Positions 1-11,540 of a stretch of 64,000 nt of DNA are shown here, in pieces. The number at the start of each line of letters is the position of its first letter. The first letter of the stretch is position 1. Where the stretch lies: NCBI GenBank assembly GCA_014549065.1, contig JACDOX010000297.1, positions 278,223 through 342,222 on the forward strand, in the 5' to 3' direction. This DNA is from Cardinalis cardinalis (taxonomy: Eukaryota > Chordata > Aves > Passeriformes > Cardinalidae). A program made the translations under genes and the position numbers. A model generated the notes under the pieces. That model saw only the letters and a program-made list of their open reading frames with translations. It was not told the origin of the DNA and searched no databases.

Positions 1-129
1 GAGTGCCACGCGGAGAGAGCCCAAGGCCGTGTCAAAGCTGGGGGCGAAGCCAATCTGCACACGCAGCTCATGGGAGAGAGGCTGGAGGAGCTAATTAGCG
101 GGGGGGTAATTGCACCCTGTGCCAGAAGG

Positions 130-910
130 CAGAAGGGTCGCCCCGGGGCCGGCGCTGTGCGATCGGGGAGGCTGCGGGCGGCCAGGCAGAGGGAGCGGGG
201 AGCCGGGGGAGCGGGGAAGGTTCGGGGTTAGAGGTTGGCTCCACACAAAGGAGCGAGCGGCTGGAAGTCGGTTCGACGCCGAGAGCCAATCGCTGCTGCG
301 GCCCCGCGATAAAAGGGCTCGGAGCCGGCGCGGGGAGCGCAGGAAGCGGCTCCGCTGCACGGCCGCGGCCTCTGCGGCGGGACACGGGCAGCAGAGCCCC
401 GGGCACGGCTCGGCTCCGGGCACGGCACGGCACAGCCCAGGCACGGCACGGCCCCGCCCTGCGGACCCTCCTGCTCGGCGGTGAGCTCGGCTCGGGGGCG
501 GCGGGAGGCGGCGGCGAGACAATGCCGGCCCCGGCAGCGGGGCTGAGGGGCTCGCCCGCACCGGGGCTCCCGGCTCCCGAGCACGCCGGGCTGGGGCGGG
601 NCGGGGCAGCCAGAGCGGCAGGCGGGGATGGAGAGGAGCGGGGATGGAGAGAGCCCCGGGGAGCGGCTGCGCTGCTCAGGAGCCGCCCCGCGCTCGGGGT
701 CGCCCCCAGCCCCGCTGCACCGGCAGCTGCTCGGCCTCGGGGGCGGGAGGAGGTTCGGGCTCGGAACGGGGGACAGCGGAGCCCCGGAGCCGGGCGGGGG
801 GTCTGGGCTGGGGATCGGGGCCGGGGACCGGAGCCAGCGCCCCGTGCCTGCGAGAGGGGCCGGTAGCCGCGGGGCGAGCAGGCCCGTGCTGGCCGGATCC
901 GTTCGGGGGT
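130..910 (+). promoter_or_regulatory. LIMD2: CpG-island promoter of LIMD2
   Basis: This stretch is very GC- and CpG-rich compared with its surroundings. Inside it are a CCAAT box at 286-290 and a TATA-like GATAAAAG at 308-315, in the order and direction expected for plus-strand transcription. A start of transcription about 30 bases after the TATA-like box would fall near 340. The next in-order gene on this strand is LIMD2, so I assign the promoter to it; no transcript evidence is available from sequence alone. Confidence 0.7.
340..480 (+). other. LIMD2: LIMD2 non-coding first exon (predicted)
   Basis: The left edge is only inferred from the TATA-like box at 308-315. The right edge is a consensus donor, with CTCGGCG followed by GTGAGC at 481. 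No ATG is needed here because the protein starts in the next exon at 8110. A short 5' UTR exon in a CpG island, spliced over a long first intron, would fit this family. Confidence 0.5.
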
Positions 911-1334
911 GCGTGTTCGGGGCCGTATTTGGGGGCTCNCGTTCCCGTTCGGGCCGCAGTCCCCTCTTTGTTGTGTGCTGCAGTACATGCCGGAGGGCNG
1001 CTGGACAGATCCGTTTTATTAAGCTGATCAGAAAGATGGAAGAAAAACCTGTTAGATCCCGACTCCCTTATCCCCCTTGGTTAACGCCTGCCAATTCCCG
1101 ATGTGTGTGTCTCCTACCGCCTCATCCAGGCTGCGTTTAAACCTTTCCAGCGACAGGTCTTTCATCACTTCCCTGGGGAGGCTGTTGCATGACTGTGAGA
1201 TTTAATAACAACACAAATGCCCTGGGCTCTGACATAACCCTTAACAGCCAGGGATCTCCCAGGGCTCCACAAAGGAGAGCAGCTCTGTTTCCATCGAGGG
1301 GAGGAGGGAAAAAAGGGAACAGAAAAAATGAAAT

Positions 1335-1440
1335 TATTTATTTATCCACTGCCGCCCAAAATTAGCAGCAGATTTAGGAATCAAGCCCAGGTCTCCCAAG
1401 TCCCAGTCTGGTGCTGTAACTACTGTGTTTTGAGCCAGCC
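1335..1440 (-). mobile_element. MIR-like SINE fragment
   Basis: GCAGATTTAGGAATCAAGCCCAGGTCTCC followed by a segment on an AG(T)CC...GTAACTACTG pattern resembles the reverse complement of the MIR core and tRNA-like head. Diverged; low-confidence call. Confidence 0.4.
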
Positions 1441-2731
1441 TGATCTGTCTAATCCCCTTGGATCACTTCAAACAAGCTAAGATCATATTTATGATCAATT
1501 TTCTGCTGGTTTTTTTATGGTGTGGGTACCAGTTTTGAAAAAAAAAGCTGATAATCCAGCCTTGAAAATTGGGCTTTGTCCACCAAAGACGTCGTGTGAG
1601 GGCTCTCACAGGGAAGACATCTGGTGCCTCAGCTGAGCTGTTGTGTGTTTAAGGCCAGGAGCAGCACATCTGCAGCGTTATTAATGTAGATTACAAAATA
1701 ATTGCAGGGCAATCGACCAAACTTAGTCTGACACAGCCCCAGTGTCAATGTCCTTTTTAAATGGGAGTCCTGCAAGGAGCAAATTCCGAGTTCCAAACTG
1801 AGGGTCTGTCAGAACCAACCTCTTGGGCTTTGCAAAGTGATGGATGCATCTTCATTCTTACGCAGCTTAAATCCAGGTTCCTGACATTTTTTGGTCAGCA
1901 AAAATCCCAGGAGACTTCTCATTAGGGAAGGGGATTTCTCTTCTGGCTTCCTTCAGTGGGTAATTCCTGGGAGGCTTCAACTGCCCCTCTGATCCTGGAG
2001 GGGGATGAAATTTTTTTTCTCCTTTTCTCCCACCCTCAGCTCTTGCAGGGTTTTGCCAGGCAGCTGCCATGTCCCCCCAAGACATGTCTGCTTTTCCCTG
2101 CCAGTTAAGTCATTTTTATCTGCCATCTGGGGGTGTTGCAGTGCTTACCTCGCTCTTAGCAAAAGCCCTGGGATGGAAAACATTAAATCTGGACAAAAGG
2201 ATTATTGCAATATCAATGTTAAGCACACTTTAGACATATTTNTCACTCCTGTGGTGTGCCCATAACCCTCTCCATATGTCCAGCTCGGGGTTTTCAGTGG
2301 CAAGATGCCTCAGCATCCTCTGATGTGCCTCTCCAGGGATTACTTTTCCTGGCACACTCATTGCTCCACTGCAATCTTGTGGATTTCAGAGAACCAGATC
2401 CTGTGCTGGGCTCTGTGGCACCTTGGATCCTAAAAGGAAGGATAGAGATGAAGGCTGAAAATAGCTGGGACAGCTCAAAAATAATGATATTTGGAGAGAT
2501 TTAACTACCAATATGATTTTGGTCGTGTTTTCTTCTTATACAATCTGCATTTGGACAGCAAGCAGCAGTTTTTGTAGGGTTTGTGTGGAGGCAGGGACCG
2601 TGGAAAGGGGTTGTGCTGTGGTTTGGAGTGCCTGCAACTGGACCCACTCCTGCTCTTACTGCATCTGCAGGTGATGAAGCAGCAAAAGCTTTTTGTGGGG
2701 TCTCTCGGGGCCCAAGAGATGGGCTCACCCC

Positions 2732-2885
2732 ATGGAATCAGGGAATCCTTCAGGCTGGGAAAGTTCTCTAAATCATAGTGTCCANGCACTCCCACAGCAC
2801 TGCCAAGGCCACTGCTANCCATGTCCCCAAGTGCCACCTCCCCATGGCCTTAAACCCCTGCAGGGATGGAAACTCCACCACAGGA
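2732..2885 (-). mobile_element. CR1 LINE 3' fragment
   Basis: Reads as the reverse complement of a CR1 tail, with GGAATCAGGGAATC..., CAGCACTGCCAAGG, CATGTCCCCAAGTGCCAC and CAGGGATGGAAACTCCACCA. Confidence 0.75.
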
Positions 2886-3649
2886 AATGCTGGTGCAGAG
2901 TCTGGTGAGTAACAGGTGATATTCCAGGNGAGGAAATCAGCCAAGGCAGCACTGAGAGGTTGTGTTTGAGGAGGGAGGAAATTACAGGCAATTACAGCTC
3001 CATTAGCTGGAGCACAAGGAAAGGTTGGTTTCTAGACCAGGTTCTGGAAGAGTAATCAGATGTGCTGTTGGGAAGCAGAACAAAATGCTGGGTGGTTTCA
3101 ACACAGGTTGTGTCAGGCTGGCTCAGTGTCCTCCTTGGATGTGACAAATGACTTCTGAAACAACAGGGCCCCAAGGAAATTATTATTTTAGGTGGAGACA
3201 GGAAAAAGGACAGGGAAAAGAGAGCAAAATGCAAGGAAGACACTTGGATTCTTCCGCAAGGCGGGATGTAAGGACAGAGCAGGCCAGAGGTTTTCAGGGG
3301 TGCTGGAGTTTGGTATCAGAATACCAAGNTCTGAGATCTCCCAGTGTGGAGCTGGCAGACCAGCCCACCTGTTTGCATTGGTGACCACACAACAGAGTCC
3401 ATCAGGTGAGAACAGCTAAAAAGGAATCTGCTTCTGATTGTGGTTACTCTTTATGGATCCCTCTGAGAGGCAAATGTGTGATGGGAGAAGAATGTCTAAT
3501 GTACATTTGATTGGAAAGCAGGGTGATGTTTCCAGGAGGAGCATGGATTATGNAAGAGCTGAGGGAAGAGCTGACAAGGGCAGGGAAGCCATGGGCTTCT
3601 GTTTGCCTGTTGTGCTTGTCTGCAGCAGGTTGATATTGCACCTCACTAG

Positions 3650-3790
3650 TCCNTTCTGCAGAGCTCCCAAGGTTTCTCCCAGTGAAGCACTTCTGTCTAA
3701 TGTCCAGCCTGAACCTCTCAACCTGCAATTTTTGTCTGGCACTCCTGAGAATTTGTCTCTGCTTGGAAAAGCCTCTTCTCATCCTCCTGG
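3650..3790 (-). mobile_element. CR1 LINE fragment (more 5' part)
   Basis: TCTAATGTCCAGCCTGAACC and GTGAAGCACTTCTG match the CR1 region upstream of its tail on the minus strand. Confidence 0.55.
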
Positions 3791-4649
3791 CAGGATTTTT
3801 GCTGTGCTTCTCTGCTCTGTCTGAACTCTCAGCAAGACAGGAGATCCCAGGGAGCAGGGACTCCCTTCAGATCATGATTTTTAATGGATGCCATTAAACA
3901 CAGCCACAATCCCAGGAACTGGCTGCCTCAGTTTCTGCTTCTGGAAAGCAGGTGAATCCCAGTAGCATCGTTCTGGCCTGTGGGCTCCTCCTTGAGAGGC
4001 AGGGCAGGGACCAGCCCCGTCCCCTGGTGCTTCCAGAGCTGTGCACCTCCTCCTCAGGGCAGGCAGGGATGAAAGTGGCAGAGGGTGAGCAGGGGCTTCC
4101 CTCACTCCTGTGGGTCCCCCATTGTTGCCCTGACAAAGGCAGCCCTGTTCCTCCCCACAGCTATTCCTTGTCAGCATCCCTCAGCATTTTGGCTGCAGAT
4201 TTCTTGCCCGCTGGCAGCCTCTCAAGAGGCAGAACGTGGATGGAAAGGGGATGAGTGGGGCAGGCTGCTGGAAGGTGGCTCCTGGCCGTGGGGTGAGGCA
4301 GGGTCAGGCCCAGGGGTCCCACCAGCAGGGGAGGGGTGTCCCCAGAAATGTCTGGATTGTCCTCCACGTGTGCTGAGCCAGCAGGGAGCTGCCCTGGCTC
4401 CCCAGGACCATGAGGTCAAGTGGCTGGCTCAAAGCCGTACGAGAGCCAGGACCTGAGGCAGAATGAAGGGATTCCACGCCTGAAGCAGGAGCTGTGGCCG
4501 CTGGGCTGGCTCCACCATCCCTTCCCTGGCACTGCTGTGCCTGGCTCTGGCCTGGCCTCTTTGGTGCTGGCTTTGCACCACACTTGGCTTCACGGTGTGG
4601 GTCAGCTGTGAGACCCCAAGAGTGCCGAGACTGAGCCGTGGGAGCTGGG

Positions 4650-4798
4650 TGGTTCCAGGCTCAGGAGAGGCTCCTCCAGCTCCTGGGAGATTCCAGGCTC
4701 AGGAGAGGCTCTTCCAGCTCCTGGGTGATTCCAGGCTCAGGAGAGGCTCTTCCAGCTCCTGGGTGATTCCAGGCTCAGGAGAGGCTCCTCCAGCTCCT
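4650..4798. repeat. 38-bp minisatellite, about 4 copies
   Basis: Unit contains TTCCAGGCTCAGGAGAGGCT and CCAGCTCCTGGGTG and repeats about four times with single-base changes. In LIMD2 intron 1. Confidence 0.9.
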
Positions 4799-5159
4799 GT
4801 TCACCTCTTCCCACACCGGCCAGCGGAGAGTGGAGCTGGAGGGCCAGCACTGCCATGTGTGTGGGTTTCACTGGTCCTGCACAGGATCTCATGGACATCC
4901 ATCCCCAGAGCCACCAGCTCAGGCCAAGATTTCCTGGGGAAAGGCCTGGCCGTGCTCCGTCCTCTGAGGATGGAGGAGGAAGGGGGCCCGGATCCCCCAG
5001 GCCGTGCTTTGCCTTTGGGGAAGCCTCCTGCAATGGAGCAGCGATNCCTGCAGTAAACAAACCCTTCCCAGGGCCGCTAATGGGAACCATCTGGCAGAGA
5101 GGGGCCCCTCGCCCTCTGCACTCGCTCTCCTTCCCTGCCGGAACCCACCGGGCTGGGAA

Positions 5160-5396
5160 CGGGCCGGGTCAGCACCGAGAACGGGCCGGGCCTGCCCCGG
5201 GAGCGGGCTGGGAACGGGCCGGGTCAGCACCGGGAACGGGCCGGGCCTACACCGGGGATGGGCTGGGTCTGCACTGGATCTACACTGGGATCCAGCCCTG
5301 CCGGGAACGGGCCGGGTGTGCACTGGGTTCCAGCCCTGCCGGGTCTGCACTGGGTTCCAGCCCTGCCGGGTCTGCACTGGGTTCCAGCCCTGCCGG
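5160..5396. repeat. GC-rich minisatellite cluster with 27-bp units
   Basis: The left part has irregular GAACGGGCCGGG repeats. The right part (about 5,314-5,396) has three near-identical 27-bp units containing CTGCACTGGGTTCCAGCCCT. In LIMD2 intron 1. Confidence 0.88.
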
Positions 5397-6350
5397 CCCC
5401 TCTGGAGAGGGGAACGGCGAAATGCTCCCTGCACCCTCCTGGCTGCAGGAAACCTGATCCTTCAGAGGCCGGCTGAGGTTGGGGAACTGCCCTGGGGCCA
5501 CCCCAGATGTTCCCTCTCCCTCCATCTGCCCCAGGGTCAGGCAGGAAGGCAAGAGGGGATGCAGGAGGCTGTTGGGGAAAAGCTCTGTGATGGAGCAGCG
5601 TTGCCTTCCTCCCCTCAGACTCCTCCCTGCTTGGAGCCATCAGTTGCTGCAAGGGGCAGGATGAGAGAGGCTGGAAGGCAAAGGGGCTTCTCACCTTGTC
5701 CTGAGCTGAAAGCCTGAAACTGCTAGCATGGCCAGGAGGGGAGGACAGTCCTNGCTCCTGCTCTTTGCAGGCTGTGCNAGTGGCTAAGGACTTNAGGGAG
5801 CAGAGGTTTGGGACAGCCAGATTGGCAGTCATGGTGCCAGTCTCCACTGGCTTTGCCACACGTGCCCGCTGCACCCTCAAATCCAGCGAGCCCCGAGGCT
5901 CCCCGAGCCCTCGTGAAGGCTTTGCAGCATCAGTGTGGCAGCGTGTCCTTAGGCACTGCCCTGTCACCACACTGCCCCTCTCCTGGTGGCTGCCTTGGGC
6001 CCCAGCCCCAAGCTGTGCTCCTGGGAAGAGCCAAGACAGCAGCCAAGAGCCTCCAAGAGTCCCTCTTGCAGTTTCTCACTTGTTCTGGTTCCCTTATCGC
6101 CCCAGCACACCCTTCCCCTTTGAGATTTCTGCTCGTGCCTCCTGCCCTGCAGCAGGAAGGAGCTTTGAAGGCTGAAGGGCAGCAGCTGCAGCGAGGGGCT
6201 GGCTGGAAGCACCAGAGGGTCTGTGCACGGAGGGCAGAGGGGCTGGTGGGAAACATCCCTCCATGGGGGGATAGAGTGGGTGGAATTGAAAGGAAAGGAG
6301 TTTGGGGGCATGAGGAGCCGAGAAACAAAGAGTGGGTGGAAGGGGCTTAT

Positions 6351-6455
6351 CAGAGAACCCCNGAATGGTTTGGGTTGGGGGGACCTTAAAGCTCATTTTG
6401 TCCCAGCCCTGTGCCATATGCAGGGACCTTCCACTGGAGCAGCTCCCGGGGTGTG
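6351..6455 (-). mobile_element. CR1 LINE tail
   Basis: GAATGGTTTGGGTTGGGGGG ACCTTAAAG, then CAGGGACCTTCCACTGGAGC, the standard CR1 3' end in reverse. Confidence 0.75.
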
Positions 6456-8014
6456 GGGAGTCTGGAAATACCCAGGGAAAGAAGGAGGCTGGGGTAGGGG
6501 AGGGAGGTGAGCTGCAAGGGAAGGGAAGCTGGGGGAGGACAAATATTTGTAAGAAAGGCTGGGGTGAAGGTGAAAAGCAGGTGAAAAGGGTGAAAAGGTT
6601 GTGCATCTGTGTCAGGGCTGTGTGTGGAGGGGGGACACCAGGTTTTTGGGGTCCCTCATGTTCCCTGCAGGGTCTGTGCTGGGCTGTAGAACCTGACAGA
6701 CCCCGGAGGCACCAAGAGAAGGTCCTGTCCCAGGAATTGGGGCAGGGAGGGGCTGTGGGGGTGGCCCCCAGCAGATGCTGGGTTCAGCAGCAGCAGCAGC
6801 TGCCTGCGAGCAAGCTCAGAGAGCAGGAAATAACAACCAAACCGCAGANAGACGGGAAATGATTCTGATAGAGCAGGGCTGGGCCTCAGCTGGGGCTGGG
6901 AAATGTCTGCAACCAGGGCTGAGAGGGGCACCCACCAATGCCCAGGACCTGGGGAAATGCTCTTTTCNACTCTGACAGCAGCCATGAATTTTAGGTGCTT
7001 TGCTGGTGAAACTCAAGCCTGCTGTCAGCTGCCGGGGGTTTGGCAGCCAAAGAGCCCCCTAAAACTCAGGACATGTTTGCAAATGTCCATGAGGAGATGC
7101 CCCTGCCCCAAGCCCTCCACCCTGACATGCCTCTGCCCTGGGGCTTTCTCAGTGTCCAGCCCAGTCCTTGGGCAGCAGGAAGGTTTTTGGGGTGGCAATA
7201 TGAGGCCAAGGGGGTTCAGTGGGACAGGAGAGCAGCCCCAGGCAGAGGCAGGTGCTGGTTTTCCAGCCTCCAGCTCATCCCCATCATTGCAGAGCCACCC
7301 CTTCCTCCTCCTTTTTCTCTGCTCTGCTCCTCCCTTGGCAGCATCACTCAACCCCAGAGCTCTGTCCTCTGTATTCAAACCAGGGCTCATCTTTCACGGG
7401 TGTTTTGAGGGTAAAGTGCAGTGGGGAAAACCCCTGAGGTGCTGTCAGTGCTTTTTTAGCTCTTTTTTTACTGATTTGCAGTGCTGGTGGTTTTTTCCTG
7501 TGCTGGTCCCAGCCCTGTCAGCCTCATCCTCCCAGGGGCACTCAGCACATCACACGGGGCTCAGCCTAAAGGCACCGAAGACAAAATCCCCATCACTGGC
7601 TCTGCTGAGCTGGGATCAGCGAGACTTTTCTGGGCTAAAATGAGACTAAAACCACAGCCCTTCCTCCAGCAACACCAGTCCTTGAGTGGCTGCATTAGTG
7701 AAGCATGGGGTGCTGGTTTTGCTGCCTCGGCTTGGGGCCAGCCTTGCTGCCAGTGGTCATTGCCTGGCAGGTGCTCCCACACCTGGGTTTGGGGTAGAAT
7801 CCATCCCATCACCTTGCAGGTGTTCAGAGCCCCAAACCCTCCAGCTGCTATCACAGTGTTCCAGAGCTGCATCTCCTGTCCAGCTCCCTGTGCCTCAGTC
7901 TCTGGGAAGGGCTGATCTGACCCTGGAGGGAGCTTTGAGCACGCCCCAGCTCCTGCAGGGCTGCTGGGGTTGGTGATGAAACCAGCCCCACTCCTGATGA
8001 CATTTCCTTTCCAG

Positions 8015-8109
8015 GTGTTGCAAGAGGTCTGTCTTTGACACCTCTGCAGGGAACCTCGACCCACAGCCTTCAAGCTGAGGATTAAACAGAGGGAGAAGGG
8101 ACAGGAGCC
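8015..8109 (+). other. LIMD2: LIMD2 5' UTR part of exon 2
   Basis: A pyrimidine-rich acceptor ending in CCAG at 8011-8014 precedes this segment, which runs without interruption into the ATG at 8110. It is therefore the probable non-coding start of the first coding exon. Confidence 0.6.
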
Positions 8110-8151
8110 ATGTTCCAGGCCACAGGAGCAGCCAGCCCAGCCCCNGCTCAT
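8110..8151 (+). CDS. LIMD2: LIMD2 coding exon 1 (residues 1-14)
   Basis: Encodes MFQATGAASPAPAH and ends at a GTACGT donor (8152). It is too short to be found as an open frame; it was located by its likeness to the human LIMD2 N-terminus and by phase-0 joining to the exon at 9800. Confidence 0.92.
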
Positions 8152-10997
8152 GTACGTGGGGTTTGTACCCTGGGNTTTGTATGGGAATTTCAGCTGGGTT
8201 TGGGCTCTCAGGGGGGAGGGTTGTACACAGAAGCTGTGTTCCTGACCTGACATTTTAGGGTGATCAAAGGCACAGCCACGGCTACTCAAAGAACAGAACT
8301 GGGGACAGGAATGTTCCAGCAGAAGGTGCTGTTTGCTGAGCACGCTGGACGCCAGCCTCAGGCTCTGCTCCATGCGCAGCTCCTGGAGCTGCTGTCTGTT
8401 TGTTTGTGTTTCCATGGCTTTCCGTGATCACAATTGAGAGCTTTCGAGCTGGAGTGATTGGAGATGGAAAAACATCAAGGTTCAAGAACATCTCCTGCTG
8501 GGACAGGATACGGCCCTTCCCCGAGGGAAGATCTATCAGATATGGAATGGAGANCGTGCCTGGCTGGCCAGGAGGCTGCCGAGAAGTGACAGCAGCCCNG
8601 GGCTGCTGCAGCCCTGGGAACGGATGTCTCAGCTCCAGAGAGGCAGCTTTTCCTCAGCTCTGGTCAGCTGAGCCTGGAAACAGCACATTAAACCCTAACC
8701 CCAGGAGAGCAGCTGTGGTTGTTCTCCCAGTGCCAAGGGATGCAACTGGTTTTACACAGCCTGAGCCTCCTCCTGCCCATCTCCCGCTGTTGACTTTGGC
8801 TCCTGCTTCCAGCCTCGTGGGACTGAGAGGAAAATCACAAAATCGTGTCCCTGACCTCAGGCAGTGAGAGCAGCTGGGAAACCTCTGAGGAGGCAGCTCG
8901 GCGAGGGGAGAGCTTCCTGTGCCTCCCTTGGACAAACTGCTTCCAAAAATACAGAGGAGAAACGATGGGGAAGGACAGGGCAGGAGGAGCAGGGGGTGGG
9001 TGGGGATCAGCCTGGGGGCAGAGAGGGGCAGTGCTGGGCAGGCAGAGCCAAACTGCAGCCAGAGGAGGGACAAGGACAGCAGGGTGACATCCTGGGGGTC
9101 ACAGTGCCCTTACCTTGGGAACAAGGCCTGAGGGGATGAGCCAGCCCTGACTGGTCACTTGCTGGAGTGCCCCAGGATCCCGACTTTGGGAAGGAGGGAG
9201 CACTTCCATCAGTGCCCAGGAGGGTGGAACTCCTGGGGTGGCTGTCAGGGACCCAGCAGGTGTGGGGTGGGTGCAGGATGTGCACTGCTGAGGGGGGATT
9301 TGGAAGGGATGAGCTGTTGCAGCTGCAGGGACACGGTGCAGGGAGACCTGGGGCACAGGCAGAGGATGCTCAGTGCTTTGGGCTGTGCCCTGGTGCTGCA
9401 GGGCTGAGCAGCACCTGCCCCAGAGCTCAGGGCTCTGCCCTGTGCCCTCCCCACACCCCCAGGGCTGTGTGCCTCATTTCCTGCACAGCCCCACTGTGAG
9501 GGCTGAAGGGGAGAAGAGGAACTGGAAACAAAAACTCTGCCCCAGGAGGCTCTGGGACAGCGAGGGGCACCCAGCTGTGCCCAGGGGGAACAGGCCACTG
9601 CCCCCTGAGCCTGGGCATTGCCCCCTGAGCCCTGTGCACCTCCAGCAAGGGGAGTTCATTACCCCCTCCAAGGGGCAGGAGCAGAGCTGCTGTGTGCAGG
9701 TGCGTGGGCCACAGGTGATGGTTCACAGGTGCAGGCACAGAGGGGTTTGGTCAGGGTCTTGTGCCAAGCTCTCATTTTGCTTTCTCCTTCCCTTTTTAGG
9801 AGGCCAAAAGCAGCTCAGGAGGCAGCACAGTGCAGCGCTCCAAGGTACCTTTGCTTTTTCTACACCACAGAATCANCCCAGAATGGCCTGGGGTGGAATG
9901 GACCTCAGAGCCCACCCAGTGCCANCCCTGCCATGGCAGGGACACCTTCCACTGTCCCAGGGTGCTCCAAGCCCTGTCCAGCCTGGCCTTGGGCACTGCC
10001 AGGGATCCAGGAGCAGCCAGAGCTGCCCTGTGCCATCCTGCTGGTTCTTGGCAAGGCTGGAGGGGCCAAAAGCCCCTGGGCCAAGCTCCCACCCAGCCCA
10101 GCATCAGTGGAGTGGCCCAGGNAGGGTGAGGGAGGTGGGGCTGCCTCCTGCTCCCCGTGCTCCAGTGAATGGAGGGCAGGGAGGGATCCAGGTTGTCCCA
10201 AACTCCTTCCTCATCCTCTGTGTCCCTTTGCTCTGCCCTTGGCCAGTCCTTCAGCCTGAAGGCGCAGGTGAAGGAGATGTGCACTGCCTGCCAGAAGACC
10301 GTGTACCCCATGGAGCGCCTGGTGGCCGACAAATTCGTCTTCCACAACTCCTGCTTCTGCTGCAAGCACTGCCACACCAAGCTCAGGTGAGCCAGGCTGT
10401 CCCCGTGGTGGGACAGGAGCCACTGCAGCTCTGCTGAGACCCTCCCAAATAGTGTCCCCCCCATCACAGCCCCTTGCTTGGCCAGTAGCCAAAGCCCCCC
10501 CCAGCCCACCCACCGCAGCAAAGCAAAGGTTTATCTGTACACCTGGGCCCAGCTAAACCCTACCTGGTGTGGAAGGAGAGATGTTCCCCTTAGAGCAGCC
10601 CCAGGGGAGCAGGGAGCTGAGCCAGAGCCTCCTTGTAGAGGACTCAGAGCTGAGCTGAGCTCCCCTGGGACCCCCCATCTCTACTCACAGCAGCCCCAAC
10701 AGCCTCTGCTGGTGGGAGGGAGCTGTTGGCCCTAAGGGTCCCCTCCTGCGTGTTGTCCCCTCTGCTGTCCCGGTGTCCCCAAGCCCCCCCAGTGTCCCCA
10801 GTGTCCCTGCCTGGCTAACCCTGCCCTCCCTCCCCAGCCTGGGCAGCTACGCCGCGCTCCACGGGGAGTTCTACTGCAAGCCCCACTTCCAGCAGCTCTT
10901 CAAGAGTAAAGGCAACTACGACGAAGGCTTCGGGCGCAGGCAGCACAAGGAGCTCTGGGTGCACAAGGAGGTGGAGAGCGGCCCCAAGTCGGCGTGA
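8110..10997 (+). CDS. LIMD2: LIMD2, LIM domain-containing protein 2 (gene-level CDS)
   Basis: Coding exons are join(8110..8151, 9800..9844, 10247..10386, 10838..10997), giving 128 residues; human LIMD2 has 127. The N-terminus MFQATGAASPAPAH closely matches the human start, which fixes the ATG. A single LIM domain spans about residues 39-99, with zinc ligands Cys41, Cys44, His62, Cys65 and Cys68, Cys71, Cys89, His92 all present, so both zinc fingers should fold. The C-terminal tail (about residues 100-128) is basic and conserved. In mammals LIMD2 is a small adaptor reported to bind integrin-linked kinase and promote cell motility; that role is family knowledge. All introns have GT/AG ends and phases agree. 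One n at 8145 is a third codon position (CCN, Pro). The gene converges on MAP3K3, as in mammals. Confidence 0.96.
8152..9799 (+). other. LIMD2: LIMD2 intron between coding exons 1 and 2
   Basis: GT at 8152 and AG at 9798-9799. GC-rich sequence; no gene, RNA or clear mobile element was recognised in it. Confidence 0.85.
9800..9844 (+). CDS. LIMD2: LIMD2 coding exon 2 (residues 15-29)
   Basis: Encodes EAKSSSGGSTVQRSK, matching the Ser/Gly-rich linker ending in VQRSK before the LIM domain. Acceptor TTTTTAG at 9793-9799, donor GTACCT at 9845. Confidence 0.95.
9866..10035 (-). mobile_element. CR1 LINE tail in LIMD2 intron
   Basis: CACAGAATCA..., TGCCATGGCAGGGACACCTT, GGCCTTGGGCACTGCCAGGG. It makes up much of the intron between coding exons 2 and 3. 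Confidence 0.85.
10247..10386 (+). CDS. LIMD2: LIMD2 coding exon 3 (residues 30-75, Ser76 split)
   Basis: Starts SFSLKAQVKEMCTACQKTVY and carries the first zinc finger plus Cys68 and Cys71 of the second. Acceptor GGCCAG at 10241-10246, donor GTGAGC at 10387. Ser76 is split AG/C across the next intron. Confidence 0.97.
10387..10837 (+). other. LIMD2: LIMD2 intron between coding exons 3 and 4
   Basis: GC-rich intron of 451 bases with GT/AG ends. Nothing else recognised in it. Confidence 0.9.
10838..10997 (+). CDS. LIMD2: LIMD2 coding exon 4 (residues 76-128, stop)
   Basis: Starts LGSYAALHGEFYCKPHFQQL after the split Ser76, giving the last two zinc ligands Cys89 and His92, then the conserved tail to ...GPKSA and TGA at 10995-10997. 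Acceptor CCCCAG at 10832-10837. Confidence 0.97.
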
Positions 10998-11540
10998 GCG
11001 GGGCCAGCCCCGCCCCCGGAGCCCCGCAGAGCCGGAGGAGCTGAGCCGGGAGAACTGAGCTGATGTAGAGCAGGAGCTGGGCCGGGGGAGAGGGGGAGCC
11101 CCCATTTGGGGGTGCTCAGAGGGTCCTGCAGGCCATCAGGACAGGGCAGAGGCGAGCAGGGTGCAGCCCCCAGACCTGGAGCCCTCTCTCTGCAGGCCCC
11201 TCTGCCCAGTGAGATCAGAGCAGAAGCAATGCCCCCCATGGGACCCCCAGCCCTGTTGGTCCATTTCAGGCCTGTCACCNTGGAAAAGAGATGAGCTGGG
11301 GGCTTCTCCAGCTTGTGAGCCACTGCAGAGCTCCCAGCCACACCAGCCCTGCACTGCTGGGGCTCTGCATGAGGAGGGTTCCTGGTTTACATCAGCTCAG
11401 TTCACCTGGGATGGTTCAGCCTTAAGGTTTCAGTGTCTGTTTTTTATATTTGCCTTCCACTGGTACGTTCTGCGCTGGAGCCTCGCGGCAGCTTCGCCTG
11501 CGCGCCTTTATTTTTGTAATACAAGGTTTCCCAGCCTTCC
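10998..11540 (+). other. LIMD2: LIMD2 3' UTR (predicted end)
   Basis: Follows the LIMD2 stop. A variant poly(A) signal AATACA lies at 11518-11523, just after a U-rich segment (CCTTTATTTTTG), so cleavage near 11,540 is plausible. No canonical AATAAA lies nearby. Confidence 0.45.

Larger units (their letters stand above)
481..8014 (+). other. LIMD2: LIMD2 intron 1 (predicted)
   Basis: No coding exon was recognised in these 7.5 kb. Contents: the rest of the CpG island, an old MIR-like fragment near 1335-1440, CR1 tails near 2732-2885, 3650-3790 and 6351-6455, and two GC-rich minisatellites at 4650-4798 and 5160-5396. Long open frames across the minisatellites are by-products of the repeat period and GC content. 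Confidence 0.55.

Noticed and set aside
4595..5970. Several long open frames on both strands
   Set aside because: They run through the 38-bp and 27-bp minisatellites; the peptides simply repeat the DNA period.
7561..8415. 284-codon minus-strand open frame
   Set aside because: Antisense to the first LIMD2 coding exon, contains ambiguous codons and matches no family I know.
8690..8705. Telomere-like TTAAACCCTAACCCC
   Set aside because: Only one and a half units; chance occurrence.
9373..10437. 354-codon plus-strand open frame
   Set aside because: It crosses LIMD2 exons in a different frame and a CR1 tail. High GC makes stops rare; the composition is unlike a real protein.
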